A stretch of 64,000 bases of DNA from Ornithinimicrobium humiphilum (GCF_006716885.1 NZ_VFPU01000001.1:2418001-2482000), one strand, 5' to 3'; shown: positions 37,187 through 47,601, counted from the stretch's first letter. The notes: generated from the letters alone by a model not told the origin. Program-made: numbers and translations.

Positions 37187-37274
37187 GGCCCTATCCAACC
37201 ATCGCGGGTGCCGAACTCGTGCCCCCGGGCCGTCCCGGGATGCTCCGACGACGTCGTGGGGGCCCCGCGAGCAC

Positions 37275-37280
37275 TAGGCT
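37275..37280 (+). promoter_or_regulatory. -10 box of purine nucleoside phosphorylase gene, leaderless
   Basis: TAGGCT, 7 bases before the GTG at 37288. Confidence 0.6.
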
Positions 37281-37287
37281 GGCGCGC

Positions 37288-38112
37288 GTGAGCGACCACG
37301 ACCTCGACGACCCCCGCACCGATCCCAGGCAGGTGGCCGCGGCCGCCGCCGCCGTCCTCGCCGAGCGCACCGGCGCCGAGCGCCACGACATCGCCCTCGT
37401 GCTCGGCAGCGGCTGGAAGCCCGCCGCCGACATGCTGGGCGAGCCCGACACCGAGATCGACAACACCGACGTGCCCGGCTTCGCCGCGGCCGCGGTCGAG
37501 GGCCACTCCGGCACCATGCGCTCGATCCCCCTCGCCAACGGCCGCCGGGTGCTGGTCTACGGCACCCGGACGCACTACTACGAGGGCCGCGGCGTGCGCG
37601 CCGTGGTCCACGCCGTGCGCACCGCGGCCGCCGCCGGCTGCTCGACGATCGTGCTGACCAACGGCTGCGGCGGGCTGCGCCCGGAGTGGGCACCCGGCAC
37701 CCCGGTGCTCATCAGCGACCACATCAACCTCACCGCCACCTCCCCGCTCGAGGGGGCGACCTTCGTCGACCTCACCGACGTCTACACGCCGCGGCTGCGC
37801 GAGCTCGCCCGCGAGATCGACCCGAGCCTGGACGAGGGCGTCTACGTGCAGTTCCGCGGCCCGCACTACGAGACCCCCGCCGAGGTCCGGATGGCCCGGG
37901 TGCTCGGGGGCGACCTGGTCGGCATGTCGACCACGCTCGAGGCGATCGCCGCCCGCGAGGCGGGCATGGACGTCCTCGGCATCTCCCTGGTGACCAACCC
38001 GGCCGCGGGCATCAGCCCGACGCCGCTGGACCACCAGGAGGTCATCGAGGCCGGACGCGCCGCCGCCGAGCGGTGCGGCGCCCTGCTGGCCCGCATCGTC
38101 GAGCGCATCTGA
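37288..38112 (+). CDS. deoD: purine nucleoside phosphorylase (trimeric, type II)
   Basis: Predicted 274-residue phosphorylase that splits (deoxy)inosine and (deoxy)guanosine to base and (deoxy)ribose-1-phosphate. Motifs: LVLGSGWKPAAD (phosphate site), EGHSGTMRSIPL, TNGCGGLRPEW, FRGPHYETPAEVRMAR and GMSTTLEAIAAREAGM, all of the trimeric PNP (punA-type) family despite the actinobacterial name deoD. The start is GTG 37288, with a leaderless TAGGCT box. It is followed 13 bases later by the phosphomutase gene, so base and sugar-phosphate processing are coupled. Confidence 0.94.
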   Translation: MSDHDLDDPRTDPRQVAAAAAAVLAERTGAERHDIALVLGSGWKPAADMLGEPDTEIDNTDVPGFAAAAVEGHSGTMRSIPLANGRRVLVYGTRTHYYEGRGVRAVVHAVRTAAAAGCSTIVLTNGCGGLRPEWAPGTPVLISDHINLTATSPLEGATFVDLTDVYTPRLRELAREIDPSLDEGVYVQFRGPHYETPAEVRMARVLGGDLVGMSTTLEAIAAREAGMDVLGISLVTNPAAGISPTPLDHQEVIEAGRAAAERCGALLARIVERI

Positions 38113-38125
38113 GGAAGGACCGGCC

Positions 38126-39814
38126 ATGGAGAGCACCACCGACCTGCTGGCCCAGGCCCGCGCCTGGCTGGACGACGACCCCGACGAGACCACGCGCGCC
38201 GAGCTCGCGACGCTGCTGGAGCGGGTCGAGGGCGGCGACCACGACGCGCAGGCCGAGCTGGGCGACCGCTTCGCCGGCTTCCTGGAGTTCGGCACCGCCG
38301 GGCTGCGCGGCGCGCTGGGCGCCGGTCCCAACCGGATGAACCGCGCCGTGGTGATCCGCACGGCCGCCGGCCTCACGGCATACCTGACGAAGCGGCTGAC
38401 GGCCGAGGGCGATCGCACCCCGGGGCCGGCCGTCGTCATCGGCTTCGACGCCCGCCACAACTCCGACGTCTTCGCCCGCGACACCGCCGCGGTCGTCGAG
38501 GCGGCCGGTGGCCGGGCGATGGTGCTGCCACGGCCGCTGCCGACGCCGGTGCTGGCCTTCGCCATCCGCCACCTCGGCGCCGACGCGGGCGTGATGGTCA
38601 CCGCGAGCCACAACCCGCCGCAGGACAACGGCTACAAGGTCTACCTCGGCGACGGCTCGCAGATCGTGCCGCCGGCCGACACCGACATCTCGGCGGAGAT
38701 CGCCGCCGTGCGGTCGGTGGCGGAGGTGCCGCGGGCCGACGACGGCTGGGTCACGCTGGGCGACGAGGTGCTCGAGGCCTATCTCGACGCCGCCGTGGCC
38801 GTGCTCGACCCCGCCAGCCCGCGGGACCTGTCCGTCGTGCACACCGCGCTGCACGGCGTCGGCTCGGACGTCGTGCTCGAGGCCTTCCGCCGGGCCGGCT
38901 TCGCCACGCCGGCGCCGGTGGTCAGCCAGCAGCAGCCCGACCCCGACTTCCCCACCGTCGCCTTCCCCAACCCCGAGGAGGCGGGCGCGATCGACGCCGC
39001 CCTCGAGCTGGCCGGCGAGCTGCGTCCCGACCTGGTCATCGCCAACGACCCGGACGCCGACCGCTGCGCCCTGGCCGTCGACGACCACGGCACGTGGCGG
39101 ATGCTGCGCGGCGACGAGGTCGGCGCCCTGCTCGGGCACCACGTCATCCAGCGGGGCCGCGCCGGTGGGGACCGCGACGTGCTCGCCCGCTCGATCGTCT
39201 CCTCCCGGCTGCTCGGTGCGATGGCCGAGGCCGCAGGGCTGCGCGCCCAGGAGACGCTGACCGGCTTCAAGTGGATCGGTCGGGTCGAGGGCCTGGCCTA
39301 CGGCTACGAGGAGGCGCTGGGCTACTGCGTCGACCCCGCCCGGGTGCCCGACAAGGACGGCGTGACCGCCGCCCTGCTGGCCGCCGAGCTGGCCGCGACG
39401 CTGAAGGCCGAGGGCCGCACGCTGCTGGACGTGCTCGACGAGCTCGCCGTCCGGCACGGGGTGCACCAGACCGACGCCTTCTCGGTGCGGGTCTCGGACC
39501 TGTCGCAGCTGGCGCCGGTGATGGCCCGCTTGCGTGAGGAGCCGCCGGCCGACCTCGGCGGCACCACCGTCACGAGCACCGTCGACCTGGCCGCCGGCTC
39601 GGAGGGGCTGCCGCCCACCGACGGCGTGCGCTTCCTGCTGGAGGACTCGACCCGCGTCATCGTGCGTCCCAGCGGCACCGAGCCCAAGCTCAAGGTCTAC
39701 CTCGAGGCGGTCGTGCCGGTCGACGGTGCGGACGGCCTGGCGGACGCCCGCACCGAGGCCACCCGCCGGCTCGCGGCCGTGCGGGCGGCCATGGAGGAGC
39801 TGACCCGGGTCTGA
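38126..39814 (+). CDS. pmmB: alpha-D-phosphohexomutase family protein (PmmB; possible phosphopentomutase)
   Basis: Predicted 562-residue phospho-sugar mutase of the long PGM2-like branch. Phosphoserine loop TASHNPPQDNGYKVY (Ser 161), metal loop NDPDADRCALAV, sugar-specificity loop region GYCVDPARVPDKDG and C-terminal phosphate loop RPSGTEPKLKVY are all intact. Annotated PmmB in mycobacteria, but the human relative PGM2 is a phosphopentomutase. Immediate coupling to purine nucleoside phosphorylase and the absence of deoB in this window suggest it converts (deoxy)ribose-1-phosphate to the 5-phosphate; that is inference. AGGAAGG upstream of the ATG. Confidence 0.9.
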   Translation: MESTTDLLAQARAWLDDDPDETTRAELATLLERVEGGDHDAQAELGDRFAGFLEFGTAGLRGALGAGPNRMNRAVVIRTAAGLTAYLTKRLTAEGDRTPGPAVVIGFDARHNSDVFARDTAAVVEAAGGRAMVLPRPLPTPVLAFAIRHLGADAGVMVTASHNPPQDNGYKVYLGDGSQIVPPADTDISAEIAAVRSVAEVPRADDGWVTLGDEVLEAYLDAAVAVLDPASPRDLSVVHTALHGVGSDVVLEAFRRAGFATPAPVVSQQQPDPDFPTVAFPNPEEAGAIDAALELAGELRPDLVIANDPDADRCALAVDDHGTWRMLRGDEVGALLGHHVIQRGRAGGDRDVLARSIVSSRLLGAMAEAAGLRAQETLTGFKWIGRVEGLAYGYEEALGYCVDPARVPDKDGVTAALLAAELAATLKAEGRTLLDVLDELAVRHGVHQTDAFSVRVSDLSQLAPVMARLREEPPADLGGTTVTSTVDLAAGSEGLPPTDGVRFLLEDSTRVIVRPSGTEPKLKVYLEAVVPVDGADGLADARTEATRRLAAVRAAMEELTRV

Positions 39815-39820
39815 GCAGGC

Positions 39821-39848
39821 GGGCGGCCCGGTGCCGACCGGGTCGCCC
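39821..39848. terminator. bidirectional terminator hairpin, pmmB / PH-domain gene
   Basis: Arms GGGCGGCCCGGT and ACCGGGTCGCCC (one G-T pair) around a GCCG loop, filling the 39-base gap between two converging stops. No T-tract. Confidence 0.6.
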
Positions 39849-39853
39849 CTCGC

Positions 39854-40465
39854 TCAGCCCAGCAGCGCGAGGACGAGCAGGCCGACCGCGAGCACGAGGA
39901 CGGTCGCCGAGGACCAGGACACGCGCTGCACCACCCGGGGGGCAGCCTCCCCGAGCTCCCCCCCGTCGAGGCGCCAGCGCTGCAGCGTGCGCTGCACCTC
40001 GTCGGCGACGCCCTGGGCCGTGACACCGGCCGAGCCGCGTCGGCGGGTGGTCTCGGCGAAGTCGTCGATCGAGCTGCGGCGCACCCACTCGCGGCGCACC
40101 GGCACCGCCCAGGAGCTGAAGCGGCGACCCGCGGTGTCGTGCAGCTCCAGGGACCAGCGGTCGGTGACCTCGCTGACGACCGCGAACGGCACGGCGGTGT
40201 CGGTGACGATGTTGGCGAGCACCACGCCGTCGGTCCGCAGCTCGACGTGCGGACGCAGGAAGAGGGCCCAGGCGACGGCGGCCACCGCGACGACGAGGGC
40301 CGCCGGCCAGGCCAGGCCGGCGTGCGAGCCCCTCACCATGTCGAGCACCGTGAGCCCCGACAGCACGACGGCCCCGCCCACCATCGTCCAGCCGATGACC
40401 CGGGCCGGCACCGTCCGGTAGACCTGGAGACGGTCACCGGTCAGGGGGCTGCTGGAGGCTCTCAC
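39854..40465 (-). CDS. PH-domain membrane protein
   Basis: Predicted 203-residue protein with two N-proximal membrane helices (about 20-42 and 50-70), a bacterial PH-like domain (about 70-140; ELRTDGVVLANIVTDTAVPF) and a C-terminal hydrophobic tail anchor (about 183-202). The layout is common in actinobacterial PH proteins of unknown role. The start is GTG 40465 with TAGACT 8 bases upstream. It is divergent from the uridine kinase-like gene across 44 bases, in which both promoters sit back to back. Confidence 0.8.
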   Translation of the reverse strand: MRASSSPLTGDRLQVYRTVPARVIGWTMVGGAVVLSGLTVLDMVRGSHAGLAWPAALVVAVAAVAWALFLRPHVELRTDGVVLANIVTDTAVPFAVVSEVTDRWSLELHDTAGRRFSSWAVPVRREWVRRSSIDDFAETTRRRGSAGVTAQGVADEVQRTLQRWRLDGGELGEAAPRVVQRVSWSSATVLVLAVGLLVLALLG

Positions 40466-40473
40466 GCTGCCCG

Positions 40474-40479
40474 AGTCTA
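40474..40479 (-). promoter_or_regulatory. -10 box of PH-domain gene, leaderless
   Basis: TAGACT on the minus strand, 8 bases before the GTG at 40465. Confidence 0.55.
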
Positions 40480-40495
40480 CGGTCGGGCCACCTCC

Positions 40496-40501
40496 TAGAC
40501 T
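40496..40501 (+). promoter_or_regulatory. -10 box of uridine kinase-like gene, leaderless
   Basis: TAGACT, 8 bases before the ATG at 40510. Confidence 0.55.
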
Positions 40502-40509
40502 GGTCTGCC

Positions 40510-41172
40510 ATGGATCCAGCCGCCCCGCCGCTCGCCCGGGTTCTCCTCGTCGCCGGCCCCAGCGGCTCCGGCAAGTCGCGGCTCGCCCGCCGGCTGCACG
40601 AGCAGCACGGCTGGCCGCTGCTGCAGCTGGACGACTTCTACCACGAGGGCGACGCCCCCGGGCTGCCGATGAGCCCGCTCGGCCTGGTGGACTGGGACGA
40701 CGTGGGCTCCTGGGACCTCGAGGCGGCGGTCACGGCGATCGAGCGGCTGTGCCGCACGGGCCGGACCGACGTCCCGCGCTACGACATCTCGACCTCGAGC
40801 CGCACCGGGCAGCACGTCGTGGAGCTCGGCGGCGCACCCTTCGTGGTCGCCGAGGGCATCTTCGCCGCCGACGTCGTCGCCCCCCTCCGCGAGCGGGGTC
40901 TCCTCGAGCGGGCCTGGAGCGTGCACCACCACCCGTGGGTGACCTTCGCCCGGCGACTGGCGCGCGACCTGGCCGAGCACCGCAAGCCGCCGCTGACCCT
41001 CTGGCGGCGCGGCCACGTCCTGCGCCGCGCCGAGCCGGGTATCGTGGCGGCGCACCAGGCCCTGGGGGCCGAGCCGGTGCGGGCCAAGATCGCCGAGCGC
41101 CTGGCCGAGGAGCTGGGGAGCCAGGCCGCCGACGCGGGCCGGTCCCGACCGACAGGAGGAACCAGGGGATGA
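40510..41172 (+). CDS. uridine kinase-like P-loop phosphotransferase
   Basis: Predicted 220-residue P-loop kinase. Walker A GPSGSGKSRLARRL (about 15-28), then LLQLDDFYHEGD with the substrate-binding Asp/Phe/Tyr typical of uridine kinase and phosphoribulokinase relatives, VDWDDVGSWD, and a lid region with ARRLARDLAEHRKPP. It probably phosphorylates a nucleoside and would fit the salvage genes nearby, but classic Udk motifs diverge, so the substrate is open. The stop overlaps the next ATG (ATGA). Confidence 0.82.
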   Translation: MDPAAPPLARVLLVAGPSGSGKSRLARRLHEQHGWPLLQLDDFYHEGDAPGLPMSPLGLVDWDDVGSWDLEAAVTAIERLCRTGRTDVPRYDISTSSRTGQHVVELGGAPFVVAEGIFAADVVAPLRERGLLERAWSVHHHPWVTFARRLARDLAEHRKPPLTLWRRGHVLRRAEPGIVAAHQALGAEPVRAKIAERLAEELGSQAADAGRSRPTGGTRG

Positions 41173-42326
41173 CCGACAGGCCCGGCCAGCCGTCCGGCGA
41201 GGGGACGCCGGCACCACCGCCGGGCTGGTCCGCCCCTCCTCCCGGAGCGCCGACGACCCCCGCATGGGGTTCTCCCCCGCCGTCCACGGACCCGCAGCGG
41301 GCGGCGACGGGCGCCTCCTGGCAGCAGCCCGCTCCCCCACCGGGACCGGCCGGTCCGCCACCCTCGTGGCACCAGCTGCCGCCGGACGACCTCGCCCGCA
41401 TGCACCAGCCCGGCATCATCCCGCTGCGCCCGCTCTTCGTGGGCGACATCTTCGGCGGCGCCCTGCAGACGATGCGCCGCAACCCGGCCGCCACCATCGG
41501 CACCGGCTTCCTCGTGCTGACCGTGCTGCTCGTGCCCTCCTACCTCGCCTCGCTCGCGGTGCTGCAGGTCGGCTCGCTGGCGGCGGAGGACCGCGGCGTG
41601 CTGGTCAGCCTGGTGGCGATGCTCTTCTCGGTCCTGGCCAGCGTCGCCCTGACCGGCATGATCGTGCACGTCGTCGGCGAGGCCGTCCTCGGCGACCGGG
41701 CCGGCCTCGGCGACACCTGGCGGGCCGTGCGCGGCAGGATCCCGGCCCTGATCGGCACCCTGGTGCTCATCTCGCTGCTGCTGGCCGCCGTCGCGGTCGT
41801 GGCCGTGCTCGCCTTCGTCCTGCTGGGCTGGCTGGCCTCCACCGCCGGTGACCTGGCCGTCGTCCTCGTCGTGGTCGTCGGCGTGATCGCCGTCCTGCTG
41901 CTCTTCGTGTGGGCCGGGGTGCGCCTCACCCTCGCCCCCGCGGCCGTCGTGCTGGAGCGGGTCGGGCCGTGGCGCGGCATCCGTCGGGCCTGGTCGCTGA
42001 CGACCGGCAGGCAGGGCTGGCGCGTCATCGGCATCACCCTGCTGGCGAGCATCATCACCAACATCTTCACGACGGCCGTCCAGGTGCCCGCGACCCTCGG
42101 CATCTTCCTCCTCGGCGACATCGACGTGATGGCGGACGAGTCGCTCGTCGACCCGCTCCTCGTCGGCTTCGACCACCTGGTCCAGCTGGTCGTCGGTGCC
42201 TTCGTCGTGCCCTTCACCGCGGGCGTCACGGCCCTGCTCTACCTCGACCAGCGGATCCGGCGCGAGGGTCTGGAGACGTCGCTGCTGCAGGCGGCCCAGG
42301 CCCGGGCGGCCGCCCGGCGGTCCTGA
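41169..42326 (+). CDS. membrane protein with Pro-rich N-terminus (glycerophosphodiester phosphodiesterase membrane-domain-like)
   Basis: Predicted 385-residue protein: about 80 residues of Pro/Gly/Ser-rich low-complexity cytoplasmic leader, then six membrane helices (about 110-365). The sequence after the leader (IPLRPLFVGDIFGGALQTMRR) and the amphipathic GIRRAWSLT segment are typical of the family often annotated as glycerophosphoryl diester phosphodiesterase membrane domain; no catalytic phosphodiesterase is attached. AGGAGG upstream of ATG 41169. First gene of the membrane cluster with DUF4129, DUF4350, MoxR and DUF58, overlapping the kinase stop by 4 bases. Confidence 0.82.
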   Translation: MTDRPGQPSGEGTPAPPPGWSAPPPGAPTTPAWGSPPPSTDPQRAATGASWQQPAPPPGPAGPPPSWHQLPPDDLARMHQPGIIPLRPLFVGDIFGGALQTMRRNPAATIGTGFLVLTVLLVPSYLASLAVLQVGSLAAEDRGVLVSLVAMLFSVLASVALTGMIVHVVGEAVLGDRAGLGDTWRAVRGRIPALIGTLVLISLLLAAVAVVAVLAFVLLGWLASTAGDLAVVLVVVVGVIAVLLLFVWAGVRLTLAPAAVVLERVGPWRGIRRAWSLTTGRQGWRVIGITLLASIITNIFTTAVQVPATLGIFLLGDIDVMADESLVDPLLVGFDHLVQLVVGAFVVPFTAGVTALLYLDQRIRREGLETSLLQAAQARAAARRS

Positions 42327-42334
42327 CGGCAGCG

Positions 42335-42973
42335 GTGGGCGCGGGCTGGGTGGTCGACCCCGACCGAGACGAGGCGCGACGCTGGCTCGAGGACGAGCTG
42401 AGCCGGCCGGAGTATGCCGTGCGCGAGTCCCTGCTCCTGCGCGCGTGGGCCTGGATCACCGATCACCTGCCCAGCCTCTCCCTGCCGGGCGCGCTGCCGC
42501 CGTGGGCGGCCTGGGCGCTGCTCGGCGTCGTCCTGCTGGCCGCGACGCTCGTCGTCATCGCCTCCTCGCGCGACCGCCGGCGTCAGGGGTCAATGTCGAC
42601 CGCCGGGCGCAGCTCGGTGCTGGACGAGGTCGGCGTCCCCGCGGCGGAGTACCGCCGCCGGGCCGACGCAGCGACCGCCGCCGGCGACCACGGCACCGCG
42701 CTGCTGGAGGCCTACCGCGCCATCGCCGCGGGGGCCGTCGAGCGGGCGCTCACCGAGGACCGCCCCGGCCGCACCGCCCACGAGGTCGCGCTCGAGCTCG
42801 CCCCCGTCTTCCCCGCGGAGGCGGCCGCCCTGGCCGAGGCCGCCGACGCCTTCGACGCGGTCCGCTACGGCGGGCTCGGGGCCACCGCCGACCGGGCCGC
42901 CCGGGTGCGGCAGCTGGAGTCGCGGATCGCCCGGGCCCGGCCCGTCCTCGACGACGCGGCGGTGGCGCGATGA
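42335..42973 (+). CDS. DUF4129-domain membrane protein
   Basis: Predicted 212-residue protein with one strong membrane helix (about 52-70, WAAWALLGVVLLAATLVVIA) and a C-terminal cytoplasmic DUF4129 domain (EYRRRADAATAAGDHGTALL, then FDAVRYGGLGATADRA). The start is GTG 42335, 8 bases after the previous stop; GTG 42350 is possible. DUF4129 often accompanies MoxR/DUF58 systems and transglutaminase-like proteins. Its stop overlaps the next ATG (ATGA). Confidence 0.82.
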   Translation: MGAGWVVDPDRDEARRWLEDELSRPEYAVRESLLLRAWAWITDHLPSLSLPGALPPWAAWALLGVVLLAATLVVIASSRDRRRQGSMSTAGRSSVLDEVGVPAAEYRRRADAATAAGDHGTALLEAYRAIAAGAVERALTEDRPGRTAHEVALELAPVFPAEAAALAEAADAFDAVRYGGLGATADRAARVRQLESRIARARPVLDDAAVAR

Positions 42974-44195
42974 GCGCGCCTGCTGCCGCACCGCAGGCCG
43001 CGCCCGCCCCGTCGCCGCCGCACCGTCGGGCGACGGTCCTGCGCACCCGGCTGCGCCGCTGGGGCCCCTGGGTGGCGCTCCTGCTGGCCGCGACGGTGCT
43101 CGCCTCCCTGCTGTCCGGCAGCACGTCGGGCGAGCTGCTCGGCCCCGACAACCCCGGCCCGTCCGGCGCCCAGGCGCTCGCCCGCGTCCTCGACGACCAC
43201 GGGGTCGACGTGCGCGTCGTCGACGGCACCACCGCCCTCCTCGACGAGCCCGTCGGTCCCGGCACCACGGTGCTGCTGCCGCACACGGCATACCTCGGGC
43301 CGGAGGCGGGCGAGACGCTGATGCGCCACGTCCGCGACGCCGACCGGCTGGTCGTGCTCGTCCCCGACGTGTCGACGGCTCCGGGACCCACGCTCGGGCT
43401 CGACGTGGTGACCTCGCCGGGCGACGGCCGGACGCTCGAGGCCGACTGCACCGACCCGCTGGTCCGCCCGGGCGACCGGGTGGTGACCTGGGACGTGCAG
43501 CTGCGCGCCAGCGGGTCGGACCGATCCAGCGTCACCGCCTGCTACCCGCCGGCCGTGGGCCACGGCGCAGGCGGTGCCCGCGAGGGTGCGCTGCTGACCT
43601 TCCCGGCCACCGCCGAGCGCCCGACGACCACGCTGGTCGGTTTCTCCTCCGCCCTGACCAACGACGCCGTCGCCGACGAGGCGCACGCGGCCCTCGGCCT
43701 GCGGCTCCTCGGCGGCAGCCCCACCCTCCTGTGGGTCGTGCCGCAGCCCGCCGACGCGGGCCTCGAGGCCGCTCCGGCGGGGCTGTGGGACGTCCTGCCG
43801 CGCAACCTCACCGCGGTCGTCGTGGTGCTGGGCGCCGCCGTCCTCGCCCTGGCCCTGGTGCAGGGCCGTCGCCTCGGCGCCGTCGTCGTCGAGCCGCTGC
43901 CCGCCGTCGTCTCGGCCGCCGAGGCCACCCGCAGCCGGGGTCGGCTCTACCGCCAGGCCCGCGACCGGAGCCACGCGCTCGCCGCGCTGCAGGATGGCGC
44001 GCGCAGCCGGCTCGCGCCGCGGCTCGGTCTGCCCGCCGGTGCCTCCGTCGACGAGCTGGTCGCTGCCGTGACCACCGCCTCCGGTCGCCCCGCCCGCGAC
44101 GTGCGACGGCTCCTCACCGACCCGACCGCCCCCGACGACCCCACCTTCGTGACCACCGCCCGGGAGCTGCGCTCCCTCGAGGAAGGACTGCACGT

Positions 44196-44199
<4 letters not shown>
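42970..44199 (+). CDS. DUF4350-domain membrane protein
   Basis: Predicted 409-residue protein. A first membrane helix at about 35-52 is followed by an extracytoplasmic DUF4350 domain (NPGPSGAQALARVLDDHGVDV is the family signature), two cysteines, a second helix at about 277-296 and a cytoplasmic C-terminal region of about 110 residues. It corresponds in order to Rv3691 of M. tuberculosis, next to moxR2. ATGA overlaps on both sides make it tightly coupled to the DUF4129 and MoxR genes. Confidence 0.85.
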
Positions 44200-45281
<1,082 letters not shown>

Positions 45282-45283
45282 CC

Positions 45284-46597
45284 GTGGTCCTGCGTCGTCC
45301 GGTCGTCGCGCTCGTCCTGCTGGGCGTGGTGCCGGCCCTGCTGTGGCCCGCCGCCGCCGGGTCGGCGGTCGCGCTGTGGCTCCTCGGGGTCGTGCTGCTG
45401 GTGGCCGTCGACGTGCTGCTCACGCCCTCTCCGCGGTCGGTCCGGATCGCACGCTCCCCCGACCCGCGGACGCGGCTGCACGAGCCGGTGACGACCACGC
45501 TCACCGTCACCTCCGGGGCCCGGCGCCCGGTGCGCGGCGAGCTGCGCGACGCGTGGGTGCCGTCGGCCGGGGCCGTCGAGGAACGGCATACCCTCGACCT
45601 GCCGCCGGGCGAGCGGCGCCGGCTGAGCACGGTGCTCGTGCCGTCCCGGCGCGGCGACCGCCCGGCGGCGGGCGTGACCGTCCGCCTGCACGGTCCGCTC
45701 GGCCTCGCCGGCCGACAGCGCACGATCGAGGTCCCCGGCGTGGTGCGCTCGCTGCCGCCCTTCCGGTCCCGACGCCACCTGCCCAGCCGGCTGGCCCGGC
45801 TGCGCCAGCTCGACGGCCGCTCGGCCGTCCGCACCCGCGGCCAGGGGACCGAGTTCGACTCCCTGCGCGACTACGTCGAGGGCGACGACGTCCGCTCCAT
45901 CGACTGGCGCGCGACGGCCCGGCGCCAGCACGTCGTCGTCCGCACCTGGCAGCCCGAGCGCGACCGCCGCGTGGTCCTCGTGCTCGACACCTCGCGGACC
46001 AGCGCGGCACGGGTCGGCGACGAGCCACGCCTCGACGCCGCCATGGACGCCGCGCTGCTCCTCGCCGCGCTGGCCGAGCGGGCGGGCGACCGCGTCGACC
46101 TGCTCGCCGGCGACCGCGTCGTGCGCGCCCGCTCGGGCTCGGCGACCGGGCGCGCCGGTGGACCGGGTGGCCTGCTGCACGACATGGTGACCGCGATGGC
46201 CCCCCTCGAGCCGCGGCTCGTCGAGGCCGACTGGACCGCCCTGGCCTCGGCCGTCGCCACCGTTGCGGACCGGCGCGCGCTGGTCGTGCTGCTCACCCCG
46301 CTCGAGCCGGCCGCCGTCGAGGAGGGCCTGCTGCCGGTGCTCCCCACCCTGACGGCCCACCACCGCGTGGTCGTGGCCTCGGTCGCCGACCCCGCGCTCG
46401 AGGCGCTGGGCACCGACCTGTCCTCGATCGAGGCGGTCTACGACGCGGCCGCGGCCGAGCGCACCGCCGAGCTGCGGCGCCGCACCGCCCAGGGGCTCCG
46501 CACGCTCGGCGTCACCGTCGTCGACGAGCCCCCGGAGCGCCTGCCGGTGGCGCTGACCGACCACTACCTCGCGCTCAAGGCCCAGGGTCTGCTCTGA
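45284..46597 (+). CDS. DUF58-domain protein (VWA-like, MoxR partner)
   Basis: Predicted 437-residue protein with two N-terminal membrane helices (about 5-45), an Ig-like middle region and the DUF58 signature (EFDSLRDYVEGDDVR, SIDWRATAR). A von Willebrand A-like core follows with a MIDAS-type DTSRTS near the expected place. The start is GTG 45284, which directly follows the moxR stop. DUF58 proteins are membrane-anchored partners of MoxR ATPases (Rv3693 next to moxR2). It ends the operon; the following CDF gene has its own promoter. Confidence 0.9.
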   Translation: MVLRRPVVALVLLGVVPALLWPAAAGSAVALWLLGVVLLVAVDVLLTPSPRSVRIARSPDPRTRLHEPVTTTLTVTSGARRPVRGELRDAWVPSAGAVEERHTLDLPPGERRRLSTVLVPSRRGDRPAAGVTVRLHGPLGLAGRQRTIEVPGVVRSLPPFRSRRHLPSRLARLRQLDGRSAVRTRGQGTEFDSLRDYVEGDDVRSIDWRATARRQHVVVRTWQPERDRRVVLVLDTSRTSAARVGDEPRLDAAMDAALLLAALAERAGDRVDLLAGDRVVRARSGSATGRAGGPGGLLHDMVTAMAPLEPRLVEADWTALASAVATVADRRALVVLLTPLEPAAVEEGLLPVLPTLTAHHRVVVASVADPALEALGTDLSSIEAVYDAAAAERTAELRRRTAQGLRTLGVTVVDEPPERLPVALTDHYLALKAQGLL

Positions 46598-46616
46598 GGC
46601 TCCCAGGCCGCCGGAC

Positions 46617-46622
46617 TACCAT
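46617..46622 (+). promoter_or_regulatory. -10 box of CDF transporter gene, leaderless
   Basis: TACCAT, 6 bases before the GTG at 46629. Confidence 0.55.
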
Positions 46623-46628
46623 CGAGCG

Positions 46629-47579
46629 GTGTTCGCGTCCTCGGCCGGTGGTCCCCCTCCCAGCTCGACCGCCAGCACCAGGCACCCGCAGCCGGAGGAC
46701 CTGACCCGTTTCGCGTGGCTGTCGATCGCCGCCGCGCTGGTCACGATCGGGCTGAAGTCGAGCGCCTGGCTGATGACCGGATCGGTCGGTCTCCTCTCCG
46801 ACGCGGCCGAGTCGCTGGTCAACCTCGTCGCCGCCGTCGTGGCCCTCGTCGCGCTGCGCGTCGCGCTCCGCCCGCCGGACGCCAACCACCACTTCGGGCA
46901 CAGCAAGGCCGAGTACTTCTCCGCCGCCGTCGAGGGTCTGATGATCTTCATCGCCGCGGCGCTCATCCTCATGACCTCGGTCCAGCGCTTCCTCGACCCC
47001 CAGCCGCTGGAGAACCTCGGGATCGGCCTCGCCGTCTCGGTCCTGGCCTCGGTGGTCAACGGCACCGTCGCCTGGATCCTCATCCGCGCCGGTCGCAAGC
47101 ACCGCTCCATCGTGCTCACCGCCGACGGCCGCCACCTGCTCACCGACGTGTGGACCTCCGTCGGTGTCGTGGCGGGCGTCGGCCTGGTCTGGCTCACCGG
47201 CTGGGACCGCCTGGACCCGATCGTCGCCTTCGCCGTCGGCCTCAACATCCTCGTAACGGGATGGAACCTCATCCGCTCCTCCACCGCCGGTCTCATGGAC
47301 GTGAGCCTGCCCAAGGAGGACAACGACAGGATCCGCGAGATCCTCGAGGGCTGGACCTCCGAGGAGGTGCAGTTCCACGCCGTCCGCACCCGCGAGTCCG
47401 GCCACCGCCGCTTCATGGAGATGCACCTGCTGGTTCCCGGTGAGTGGACGGTCAAGCGCGGCCACGACCTCAGCGAGGACATCATCGAGTCGCTCATGGA
47501 GGCCTATCCCGACCTCCGGGTCAGCTGCCACCTGGAGCCCATCGAGGACCCTCGGTCCTACGAGGACATGGGCGTCTGA
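46629..47579 (+). CDS. cation diffusion facilitator transporter
   Basis: Predicted 316-residue divalent-metal/proton antiporter with six membrane helices (about 30-230) and a C-terminal cytoplasmic dimerisation domain. Metal-site residues appear as LLSDAAESLVN in helix II and DGRHLLTDVWTSVGV in helix V. HHFGHSKAEYFSAAVEG is the family signature between helices II and III. DD/HD pattern suggests Zn/Fe/Mn; exact metal unknown. GTG 46629 with a TACCAT box 6 bases upstream. Confidence 0.92.
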   Translation: MFASSAGGPPPSSTASTRHPQPEDLTRFAWLSIAAALVTIGLKSSAWLMTGSVGLLSDAAESLVNLVAAVVALVALRVALRPPDANHHFGHSKAEYFSAAVEGLMIFIAAALILMTSVQRFLDPQPLENLGIGLAVSVLASVVNGTVAWILIRAGRKHRSIVLTADGRHLLTDVWTSVGVVAGVGLVWLTGWDRLDPIVAFAVGLNILVTGWNLIRSSTAGLMDVSLPKEDNDRIREILEGWTSEEVQFHAVRTRESGHRRFMEMHLLVPGEWTVKRGHDLSEDIIESLMEAYPDLRVSCHLEPIEDPRSYEDMGV

Positions 47580-47601
47580 CGCCCCTGGCGCAGCGGTGCC
47601 C

